Shown: positions 1 through 5,013 of the stretch, in pieces
Layout of the letters: each line of letters starts with the position of its first letter
How positions within the stretch are numbered: position 1 is the stretch's first letter
Assembly: GCA_913046025.1 (NCBI GenBank)
Contig: CAJWRP010000204.1
Location: 1-5,362, forward strand
Direction of reading: 5' to 3'
Length of the DNA: 5,362 nucleotides
Source of the DNA: an uncultured Chloroflexota bacterium
GTDB taxonomy: Bacteria > Chloroflexota > Dehalococcoidia > SAR202 > UBA11138
Translations under genes and position numbers: made by a program
Notes under the pieces: model-generated
The model's database searches: none
Seen by the model: only the letters and a program-made list of their open reading frames with translations
Told to the model about the DNA's origin: nothing

Positions 1-675
1 GACCCAAGCCAGCAATGCCTGTGCCCAGGTTTCGACGCCAAACTCCGCTAGGGGTGCCATGTCAGGCGCTCGCCTCAGGCCTGTTACGTAGCGTCCCTTC
101 TCCAGAGGCTCCATCACCAGAACCGCGATGCCCAGTTCCCCGGCCAGTGGCAGCACTTCAGCCTCGCAGGCGCGCTCCACCACGTTGTAGGGCACCTGTA
201 TCGCATCTATTCGGCCAGTCTTCATTATCTGCATCATCTCGGGGTAGGCACTGGCGGTGTTGTGGGTAACGCCAATTGCGCCGATGTGCCCTTGCTTCTT
301 CAGCTCCTCAAGATTGTCCAGTTGCGTGCGCCAGTCCAAAAGATTGTGTATCTGGAATAGATCAACATAGTCGGTGCCCATTAGCTCGAAAGACTGCCGA
401 ATCTGGCGCTGGCCTTCGGAACGCCCCCTTGTCCAGACCTTGGTAGCGAACCGCAGCTTCTCACGAACGCCAGCGGCACCGGTGGTGCGACCAATGACCT
501 GCTCGGCTTCCCCATACATGGGCGAAGAGTCTATCAGGCTGACGCCGGTTTCTATGCAATTGGTAATTATTTTCCAACGAACATCGATATCTGCTTTAGA
601 GCGGACATCGAAGCTGCGGTACGTGCCCATTCCAATAGTCGAAACTTCGAATCCAGCTATCTTGCGGCATTCCAT
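1..675 (-). CDS. Aldo/keto reductase, C-terminus cut off by the window edge
   Basis: NAD(P)H-dependent oxidoreductase of the aldo/keto reductase superfamily, cytosolic, reducing an unidentified carbonyl compound. 225 residues are visible and the frame is open to base 1. The catalytic tetrad of the family is complete: Asp49 and Tyr54 in LIDSSPMYGEAE, Lys79 in FATKVW and His110 in LFQIHN. Later strands of the (beta/alpha)8 barrel are recognisable in IGAIGVTH, IDAIQVPYNV and IAVLVMEPL. The visible part ends at AQALLAWV, where family members usually continue for roughly 50 more residues with the cofactor phosphate-binding segment, so NADPH versus NADH preference cannot be read. The ATG at 673-675 is the only reasonable start, because an in-frame stop lies five codons upstream. 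No clear Shine-Dalgarno precedes it; translation probably follows on from the cupin gene, whose stop is 7 bases upstream. Family is certain; substrate is unknown. Confidence 0.93.
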   Translation of the reverse strand, partial: MECRKIAGFEVSTIGMGTYRSFDVRSKADIDVRWKIITNCIETGVSLIDSSPMYGEAEQVIGRTTGAAGVREKLRFATKVWTRGRSEGQRQIRQSFELMGTDYVDLFQIHNLLDWRTQLDNLEELKKQGHIGAIGVTHNTASAYPEMMQIMKTGRIDAIQVPYNVVERACEAEVLPLAGELGIAVLVMEPLEKGRYVTGLRRAPDMAPLAEFGVETWAQALLAWV

Positions 676-682
676 TTGTCGG

Positions 683-961
683 CTATTTCAATTCGATTTC
701 TATGAATGACATCTCGGACGAACCCTCGTTGAACACGTTGTGCTCCACACCGGCGTCCCTGTAGTAGGGCGAGCCAGCCACCAGGTTGTTGTCTCTCTGC
801 CCTTCCGAGTCTCGAATGACCAGCGTGCCGGTCGAAGTTGGCACGACGACGTACGCAAGCTCGTGGACATGCTGGCCAGTCTCTGTCCCCGGCTGAAACG
901 TCCAGCTGCTAACCCTAACTTTATCGTTCTCGACTAGTATTTTGTTGATAGCTTGTGTCAT
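683..961 (-). CDS. Small single-domain cupin protein
   Basis: A 92-residue protein forming one conserved cupin beta-barrel. Cupin motif 1 is seen as His31-x-His33 in TGQHVHELAYVVVP; the glutamate that usually follows is replaced in the LAYVVVP segment, as in many short cupins of this type. Motif 2 is seen as AGVEHNVFN with His74. Three histidines (31, 33, 74) could therefore bind a metal. The ATG at 959-961 has GGGAG (positions 971-975, minus strand) 9 bases upstream. The stop is 7 bases before the aldo/keto reductase start, so the two are probably one transcript. Proteins of this size act as isomerases or dioxygenases, or only bind small molecules; nothing here decides which. A hairpin sits in its leader. 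Confidence 0.88.
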   Translation of the reverse strand: MTQAINKILVENDKVRVSSWTFQPGTETGQHVHELAYVVVPTSTGTLVIRDSEGQRDNNLVAGSPYYRDAGVEHNVFNEGSSEMSFIEIELK

Positions 962-980
962 TGATGTTGTCTCCCAAACA

Positions 981-1019
981 AATACCCGCCTAGCAGTATG
1001 TGTCCACCAGGCGGGTGTT
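981..1019 (-). terminator. Hairpin between the 108-aa gene and the cupin gene: weak terminator or leader attenuator
   Basis: ACCCGCCT (984-991) and AGGCGGGT (1009-1016) are perfect inverted repeats separated by 17 bases, and two more A-T pairs extend the stem past one mismatch on the minus strand. In the minus-strand transcript the hairpin comes 26 bases after the stop of the upstream gene and is followed by the T-rich ATTTGTTTG, a weak U-tract. On the plus strand no T-run follows. It fits a factor-independent terminator for the 108-aa gene. Its tail runs straight into the cupin ribosome binding site, so read-through or attenuation is equally possible. Confidence 0.5.
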
Positions 1020-1044
1020 ATACGCTAAATTACAAACCGCTAAC

Positions 1045-1371
1045 TTACGCGGGTGTTGGACTGGTCCAGATGTTGGCCGTCGGGCCACAGTTGCCACGAG
1101 CAACGACCTGGGTGCAGGTTCTGGCTTCCATTATCTCAACGGTGCCCATCTGAGTAAACGGCCCCATGAACTGCTGGACAATCTCCATATTAGGTGCGTC
1201 GACAATCATGTAGAAGGTATGGCCACCTACTACGGCATCTCCCTGCACCTTGATGCCCATCTTGGAAGCGTTCTCGCCCGAGATCATCTGCAGCAACATT
1301 TGCCCCATCTCCGGGTGGCCAGCTGGGCAGGTCTCCGCATCATGTTCATGCCTAGTTACGAAAGTTCCCAA
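1045..1371 (-). CDS. Conserved 108-aa protein of unassigned function, probable alpha/beta fold
   Basis: I do not recognise the family with certainty. From the TTG at 1369-1371 the protein reads L(M)GTFVTRHEHDAETCPAGH, then an amphipathic stretch rich in Met (21-38), a strand (GIKVQGDAVV), a second strand (HTFYMIVDAP), a helix (EIVQQFMGPF) and a last strand (GTVEIMEARTC). This beta-alpha-beta-beta-alpha-beta order suggests a ferredoxin-like dimeric alpha/beta barrel. Notable residues are His8, His10, Cys15 and His19 at the N-terminus and Cys86 and Cys95 near the end. The frame stays open upstream to an ATG at 1450-1452, giving 135 residues, but those 27 extra residues look unlike protein sequence and that ATG would overlap the divergent gene's ATG. 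The TTG start has a far better ribosome binding site. Head of the left minus-strand block. Confidence 0.8.
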   Translation of the reverse strand: MGTFVTRHEHDAETCPAGHPEMGQMLLQMISGENASKMGIKVQGDAVVGGHTFYMIVDAPNMEIVQQFMGPFTQMGTVEIMEARTCTQVVARGNCGPTANIWTSPTPA

Positions 1372-1450
1372 TTTTCCTCTCCCGCCTCCAATGGAGTAAA
1401 CTTGTGCGGTCACTTTACCATAAATCTCACTCAAGGGGGTATTCCCGCTC
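1372..1450. promoter_or_regulatory. Divergent promoter region, 79 bp
   Basis: If the minus-strand gene starts at 1371, this is the space between it and the plus-strand deacetylase gene, and it must hold both promoters. I see no convincing -35/-10 pair on either strand. The stretch GGGGGTATTCCC (1435-1446) contains a short inverted repeat, GGG-TATT-CCC, overlapping the only purine-rich candidate ribosome binding site of the deacetylase gene. Confidence 0.45.
1376..1387 (-). promoter_or_regulatory. Ribosome binding site that fixes a TTG start
   Basis: On the minus strand this reads AGGCGGGAGAGG. GGGAG (1379-1383) lies 7 bases before the TTG at 1369-1371. It is the strongest Shine-Dalgarno match near either candidate start and supports translation from the TTG rather than from the ATG 27 codons upstream. 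Confidence 0.65.
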
Positions 1451-2341
1451 ATGAATCAGAGAGACCTGATAGGTTATGGACCAAATCCTCCCCTCGTTCA
1501 GTGGCCTAACGACGCGAGAATTGCTATCTCAGTGGTGGTGAACTACGAAGAGGGCTCCGAATACTCATTGCTCGATGGCGACGCAACTCATGAAGTTAAC
1601 AATGAGGTGCCATCACCGGTGCCTCCGGGACAGCGAGACCTAGCAAACGAGTCATTCTTCGAGTACGGCAGCAGGGTAGGGGTCTGGCGAATTCTGAATA
1701 TTCTGGACGAATTCGATGTGAAGTCGACCTTCTTTTGCTGTGCGCTGGCCCTGGAGCGCAATCCGCATGTGGGTCCAGAGCTGGTTCGCCGAGGACATGA
1801 GATTTTCGGCCACGGCTACCGCTGGGAGGAACACTTCAAGATGGGCGAGGAGGAGGAGCGGGAGGCCATTCGCAAGACTGTTGAGTCTTTACAACGCACG
1901 ACGGGTGAGAGGCCTCTGGGTTGGTACACACGCTACGCTCACGGCGAAAACACCCGACGACTGGTCATAGAGGAGGGCGGCTTCGAGTACGACAGCATGG
2001 CGTATAACGACGACCTGCCTTACTATCGGGAGACCGAGGGCCGGAAGTGGCTGGTAGTCCCATACTCGTTGGAGTCCAACGATACGCGGTTCTGGCGCGG
2101 CGGCATGAGCAGCCCAGACGATTTCTACGTCACCCTCAAAAACACCTTCGACCTGCTCTATGCCGAGGGAGCTACGCACCCCAAGATGATGAACATCGGC
2201 CTGCACTGTCGCATTATTGGACGCCCGTCTCGCGCTGCTGCCCTACGGCAGTTCTTTGAGTACACAAAAGGCTTTCCAGACGTCTGGTTCGCCAAGCGCA
2301 TCGAGATCGCCCGCTGGTGGAAGGAGAAGTATCCGGCCTAG
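1451..2341 (+). CDS. PuuE-type polysaccharide deacetylase family protein (allantoinase-like)
   Basis: A 296-residue enzyme of the NodB/polysaccharide deacetylase fold. It resembles PuuE, the metal-independent bacterial allantoinase, over its whole length and has the usual length. Family signatures in order: RDLIGYGPNPP (4-14), VNYEEGSE (30-37, where true NodB deacetylases have a metal-binding Asp-Asp), FEYGSRVGVWRIL (70-82), GHEIFGHGYRWEEH (115-128), GERPLGWYT (152-160), TRRLVIEEGGFEYD (168-181), DDLPYY, DDFY, LLYAEG and IGLHCRIIGRPSRAAAL. It should hydrolyse a C-N bond such as an amide or cyclic amide in the cytosol; no signal peptide is seen. The loop after GWYT reads RYAHGE where PuuE, as I remember it, has GR-T/S-x-P, so allantoin as substrate is uncertain. 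The ATG at 1451 fits the family N-terminus; AAGGGGG at 1433-1439 is 11 bases away, longer than usual. No other purine-catabolism gene is visible. Confidence 0.9.
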   Translation: MNQRDLIGYGPNPPLVQWPNDARIAISVVVNYEEGSEYSLLDGDATHEVNNEVPSPVPPGQRDLANESFFEYGSRVGVWRILNILDEFDVKSTFFCCALALERNPHVGPELVRRGHEIFGHGYRWEEHFKMGEEEEREAIRKTVESLQRTTGERPLGWYTRYAHGENTRRLVIEEGGFEYDSMAYNDDLPYYRETEGRKWLVVPYSLESNDTRFWRGGMSSPDDFYVTLKNTFDLLYAEGATHPKMMNIGLHCRIIGRPSRAAALRQFFEYTKGFPDVWFAKRIEIARWWKEKYPA

Positions 2342-2422
2342 GCGGGTTTGCAGATATATCTCTTTATCACTATTAGCCTGTCATATTTTCTAAACAAGTC
2401 CCCATGGGCCAGCTATGTAAAA
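2342..2422. other. Spacer between convergent genes
   Basis: 81 AT-rich bases between the deacetylase stop and the sulfurtransferase stop. It holds two short perfect palindromes, AGATATATCT (2352-2361) and CCCATGGG (2401-2408), but no GC-rich stem followed by a T-run on either strand, so I cannot assign a terminator to either gene. Confidence 0.5.
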
Positions 2423-3280
2423 TTACTTCTCGATGGGAAAACCTACAATGCTACCCCACTCGGTCCAGGAGCCGTCGTAGATGCGCACGTTGTTCATGCC
2501 CAAAATATGCTCCATGGCAAACCAGGTTAGGGTGGCGCGATGGCTAAGACGGCAATAGGACACTATCTCTTCAGGCGAGTGATCCATTGCGCCCACACCA
2601 GAGAATATTTCTCGCAACCGATTTGGCGGTAGAAACGTATTATCTTCGTTGACAAGGTCCTTATAGAAGAGGTGAACAGCCCCAGGTATTCGCCCGTGAC
2701 GTTCCGCACCGTGGTCCACGGAGCCCAGGAAGTCTGGACTTACCCGGTCGCCCCTATACTCTTCAGGAGAACGCGTATCCAAGAGCAGGCGGCCTGCCTG
2801 GCCCAACTTCGCCCTGATGTCGTCGCGACCTACTCGGCTAGACTGGTCAGCAACAGGAGGTGGGTAATCGACAGGCGTGAAAGTCGTCATGTCAGACTCA
2901 AGGGGTCGTCCCTCTGAATCCCAACGGGTTCGCGCACCATCCAGCAGACGGATGTCCTTATGACCAGCCATCGTCATAGACCAGAAGGCGTAAGTACCAT
3001 ACTGCACCGGGTCACCAACTAGAACGACGGTGGTATCAGGACCGACACCTATGGCCCCCAACCTCTCTGCCATCTCAGACGGTGTGGCGAACTCGCGATC
3101 GGTGGCGTGCCAGCATGCGTCTTTCCAGTTCCACCACACGGAACCAGGGATATGACTCTTTCGATACTTTTCATCGGACGCTGACGATGAGACCTCGATT
3201 ACCCTAAAGTTAGGATCTTTAAGATGATCGGCCAGCCATTCGCAGGAAACGAGCTTGGATACGTTGTTATTGGGACTCAA
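2423..3280 (-). CDS. Two-domain sulfurtransferase (thiosulfate/3-mercaptopyruvate type rhodanese)
   Basis: Transfers sulfane sulfur from thiosulfate or 3-mercaptopyruvate to a thiol or cyanide acceptor. From the TTG at 3278-3280 it has 285 residues, a normal length for tandem rhodaneses. Domain 1 (about 8-125) has the signature HIPGSVWWNW but Asp90 in the active-site loop (VGDPVQYGTYAFW), so it is the usual inactive domain. Domain 2 (about 150-285) has LLDTRSPEEYRG, GRIPGAVHL and the catalytic loop SYCRLSHRA with Cys243 and Arg248, and ends with the family signature DGSWTEWGSIVGFPI. The frame is open 38 codons further to an ATG at 3394, but those residues (for example PVPQRVEGRRACTVSK) only shadow the VOC gene in another frame. 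The TTG with GGGG 7 bases upstream is preferred. It overlaps the VOC gene by 14 bases, pointing to translational coupling. The CRLSHR loop resembles actinobacterial-type enzymes; donor preference cannot be told. Confidence 0.92.
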   Translation of the reverse strand: MSPNNNVSKLVSCEWLADHLKDPNFRVIEVSSSASDEKYRKSHIPGSVWWNWKDACWHATDREFATPSEMAERLGAIGVGPDTTVVLVGDPVQYGTYAFWSMTMAGHKDIRLLDGARTRWDSEGRPLESDMTTFTPVDYPPPVADQSSRVGRDDIRAKLGQAGRLLLDTRSPEEYRGDRVSPDFLGSVDHGAERHGRIPGAVHLFYKDLVNEDNTFLPPNRLREIFSGVGAMDHSPEEIVSYCRLSHRATLTWFAMEHILGMNNVRIYDGSWTEWGSIVGFPIEK

Positions 3281-3812
3281 GAGCGTACCCCATTTCCTGC
3301 ATGGCGCGGCGCACGTGATCGTCTTCGATACGGTGCACGCCCTCCTGCCCTCTACGCGCTGTGGCACGGGCCACGACTTCTGCTTCGTCTGCACCTTCCG
3401 GTAACGGCGTTATCCAGGTGAGAAGCTCAACCAGCACGCCGTTGGGGTCCTTGAAGTACACCGATCGTTCGTAGCCTCGGTCAATAGGGCACATGAACTT
3501 GAGGCCATGGTTGTTCAAATTCTCCATAGCGTCCTCAATGGTCCCCACCAGATTCAGCGCGACATGACCCATGTGACCTATGCCATCCTGCGCCTTCGGA
3601 AGCTCAAGGTCAGTGCCTTTGTTGATGACGAAGTAGGCTATGAATCCACCATTGCCAGCGTCGAAAAAGAGGTGCTGCATTCGGGGCTCATCCAGGTTGG
3701 GCTGGTCTAATACCAATCGCATGCCCAGGACCTCGGTATAGAACTTGACCGTCTCATCGCGGTCCTGACCAATAATGGCTGGATGATTCACGCCTCTGGT
3801 CTTTATCGCCAT
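3267..3812 (-). CDS. VOC (glyoxalase/bleomycin resistance/dioxygenase) family protein
   Basis: A 181-residue metalloenzyme of the vicinal oxygen chelate superfamily, with two beta-alpha-beta-beta-beta modules. Module 1 begins at GVNHPAI (His10), with the helix TVKFYTEVLGMRLVLD and strand FIAYFV. Module 2 begins at GHVALNL (His83), with YERSVYFKDPNGVLVELLTW (Glu129). The place where glyoxalase I has its module-1 glutamate appears to hold Val62, leaving His10, His83 and Glu129, the two-His/one-Glu pattern of type I extradiol dioxygenases. A charged helical tail of about 45 residues (137-181, with VHRIEDDHVRRAM) follows the core domain. The ATG at 3810-3812 has GGAG (3821-3824) 8 bases upstream. 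It leads a two-gene unit with the overlapping sulfurtransferase. Substrate unknown; an aromatic or thiol-conjugated compound would fit the family. Confidence 0.92.
   Translation of the reverse strand: MAIKTRGVNHPAIIGQDRDETVKFYTEVLGMRLVLDQPNLDEPRMQHLFFDAGNGGFIAYFVINKGTDLELPKAQDGIGHMGHVALNLVGTIEDAMENLNNHGLKFMCPIDRGYERSVYFKDPNGVLVELLTWITPLPEGADEAEVVARATARRGQEGVHRIEDDHVRRAMQEMGYALESQ
3288..3291 (-). promoter_or_regulatory. Probable ribosome binding site of the sulfurtransferase, inside the VOC gene
   Basis: GGGG on the minus strand lies 7 bases before the TTG at 3278-3280. An AGGA lies further upstream, 14 bases from the TTG. Both are within the last codons of the VOC gene, so ribosomes ending that gene would pass over the site. 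Confidence 0.45.
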
Positions 3813-3928
3813 AATCTACGCTCCATATCTGTTTTCTTCTTATGTGGAGAAAGGCTCCGAGCCTGAATGCCGCCAATTCTCCGATATTCTACGTCCGTTG
3901 CCGGTCAAAGATACCAACTGCCAAATGT
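3813..3928. other. Spacer upstream of the VOC-sulfurtransferase pair
   Basis: 116 bases between the PIG-L gene stop and the VOC start. It could hold a promoter for the pair, but I see no strong -35/-10 pair. A small hairpin AGGCT-CCG-AGCCT (3852-3864) has a 5-bp stem with no T-run after it on either strand, so it is not a convincing terminator. Confidence 0.4.
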
Positions 3929-4783
3929 CTAAGAAGAAAGGCCGTCAAAGAGGTCGGCTAGCTGAGTTCCAGATACAGGCGCGGGTTGAGCCAGCACAAA
4001 GGTCTCCGTCGACAAGGAGGCCTTTGCCTCCTCCACCGGTATGGAACTGAATATGTTGTTCTCCCCGAATTGGGTACGATGGGCGTTAAGGGCATCCCAC
4101 TTGGCGTCGGCCACGCCACTCAGGTCCATGCGCACGTCCACTTTGTTGTCGTCCCAAAAATCGGCCTCCTTCTCCCACTGGTCCATTTCTGAGGTATCCA
4201 CGCCATTCTTCTGCAGACTCTCCCGCATATTCGCGAAGGACCGGTCGGTGAATACGGTGTAGAACAGCCGAGACGCATTCCACGGTTCTCCTTTGTCGGA
4301 ATACAGGGAAGGGTCTGATGCCACTCTGAAGGCGTTCACGGTGTGGTGGTGGATGGCAATGTGATCTGGGTGGCCGTAACCACCAGAGGGATCGAATGTA
4401 ATCACTACACTGGGTTTGAACTCTCGGATAATCCCTACCAATGTTGCCACAACGTCATCCGCAGGCGCATTGCTAAGGGCGTTGGGGTGCTCGTTATCGT
4501 CGGTGCCCGCCATACCGGAGTCGCGATAGTCCAGCAGAGTCAACTCTGATATTCCTAACGCGGCTGCAGCGTCTCGAAGCTCCTGCTCTCGGACCTCGCC
4601 CAGATTAGCATGCGATGCCAAATTAGGGTCCGAAATCTCACCAATCTCCCCCCTAGTCGCACAGACAAGCCTCACTCTGAACCCTTCCTTGGCGTAGTGC
4701 GCCAGAGTACCCCCTGTGGCCGCTGACTCGTCATCAGGATGCGCAAATACAGCAAGCAGGCCGGATCCTTCTGTTTGGCTCAT
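3929..4783 (-). CDS. PIG-L (LmbE) family metal-dependent deacetylase
   Basis: A zinc-type N-deacetylase or amidase of the family that contains MshB and Mca of mycothiol metabolism, BshB of bacillithiol synthesis and GlcNAc-PI deacetylase. From the ATG at 4781-4783 it has 284 residues. Metal and catalytic residues are in place: AHPDDE with His15, Asp17 (likely general base) and Asp18, and GGYGHPDHIAIH with His138 and His141. Other family traits are the Rossmann-like strand LLAVFAHPDD, RLVCATRGEIGEI, the helix REQELRDAAAALGI, VVITFDP, and HRTQFG near the C-terminus. An in-frame ATG at 4844-4846 would add 21 hydrophobic residues ending in LSVGC. These mimic a lipoprotein signal but have no basic residue at the N-terminus, a poor lipobox and no ribosome binding site, so the second Met is chosen; AGG lies 7 bases before it. 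It acts on an N-acetylated sugar or a thiol conjugate; the substrate is not evident. Confidence 0.92.
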   Translation of the reverse strand: MSQTEGSGLLAVFAHPDDESAATGGTLAHYAKEGFRVRLVCATRGEIGEISDPNLASHANLGEVREQELRDAAAALGISELTLLDYRDSGMAGTDDNEHPNALSNAPADDVVATLVGIIREFKPSVVITFDPSGGYGHPDHIAIHHHTVNAFRVASDPSLYSDKGEPWNASRLFYTVFTDRSFANMRESLQKNGVDTSEMDQWEKEADFWDDNKVDVRMDLSGVADAKWDALNAHRTQFGENNIFSSIPVEEAKASLSTETFVLAQPAPVSGTQLADLFDGLSS

Positions 4784-4934
4784 TCGACAACCTACGGAAA
4801 GAGTTAACGTAATTATGAATACCGCTGCAACGCATGATAACGGCATCTGTTTTAGTACACAAGCTCGCAGCCACTTCGGTCTATACGCCCTAAGAAGACA
4901 AAATTATCTTTCGTTTTTTAATAATAATTGGATA

Positions 4935-4952
4935 GGAAACTATATTTTTTCC
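4935..4952. promoter_or_regulatory. Candidate operator palindrome, 18 bp
   Basis: GGAAA-CT-ATAT-TT-TTTCC is symmetric at 7 of its 9 base pairs. Its size, AT-rich centre and place in the spacer upstream of a MarR-type gene fit a site bound by a MarR dimer. The assignment rests on symmetry and position only; such palindromes arise by chance in AT-rich DNA. Confidence 0.3.
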
Positions 4953-5004
4953 AAAATGCTTGCCTCCACAACTATAGTCAATATGGCCTAGTACTGCTAA
5001 CATC

Positions 5005-5009
5005 GGAGG
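5005..5009 (+). promoter_or_regulatory. Strong Shine-Dalgarno of the MarR-type gene
   Basis: GGAGG ends 4 bases before the ATG at 5014-5016. It fixes the start of the regulator gene, which no other ATG nearby rivals. Confidence 0.75.
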
Positions 5010-5013
5010 CGTT

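Larger units (their letters stand above)
4784..5013. promoter_or_regulatory. Divergent intergenic region with a very AT-rich core
   Basis: 230 bases between the PIG-L and MarR-type genes, without a credible gene. Bases 4901-4957 contain only 10 G or C out of 57, far below the coding flanks, as expected for promoter DNA. Possible elements are TTGCCT (4960-4965) with TATGGC (4982-4987) 16 bases on for the plus strand, and TTGACT (4976-4981 on the minus strand) without a good -10 partner. Neither is strong. A palindromic operator candidate lies at 4935-4952. Confidence 0.55.

Noticed and set aside
374..709. Open plus-strand frame of 111 codons
   Set aside because: It is antisense to the aldo/keto reductase, whose catalytic tetrad is complete in the opposite frame.
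1000..1509. Open plus-strand frame of 169 codons
   Set aside because: It lies antisense to the 108-aa gene and runs into the deacetylase gene. Its sequence has no recognisable domain, while the minus-strand protein has a coherent conserved-looking core.
2352..2361. Palindrome AGATATATCT in the convergent spacer
   Set aside because: It is ten AT-rich bases with no loop, as expected by chance in such DNA, and has no GC stem or T-tract to act as a terminator.
3852..3864. Small hairpin AGGCT-CCG-AGCCT considered as a terminator for the PIG-L gene
   Set aside because: It has only 5 stem pairs and no T-run follows it on either strand. It also lies 64 bases past the PIG-L stop on the upstream side, so it is the wrong side of the gene: transcription of the PIG-L gene does proceed through it, but without a U-tract.
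3844..4050. Open plus-strand frame of 68 codons in and beyond the VOC upstream spacer
   Set aside because: More than half overlaps the PIG-L C-terminus on the other strand; it is low-complexity and basic, with no family resemblance.
4716..4991. Open plus-strand frame of 91 codons across the PIG-L to MarR spacer
   Set aside because: It begins antisense to the PIG-L start and runs through AT-rich promoter-like DNA. Composition and residues do not look like a protein, and it has no good ribosome binding site.
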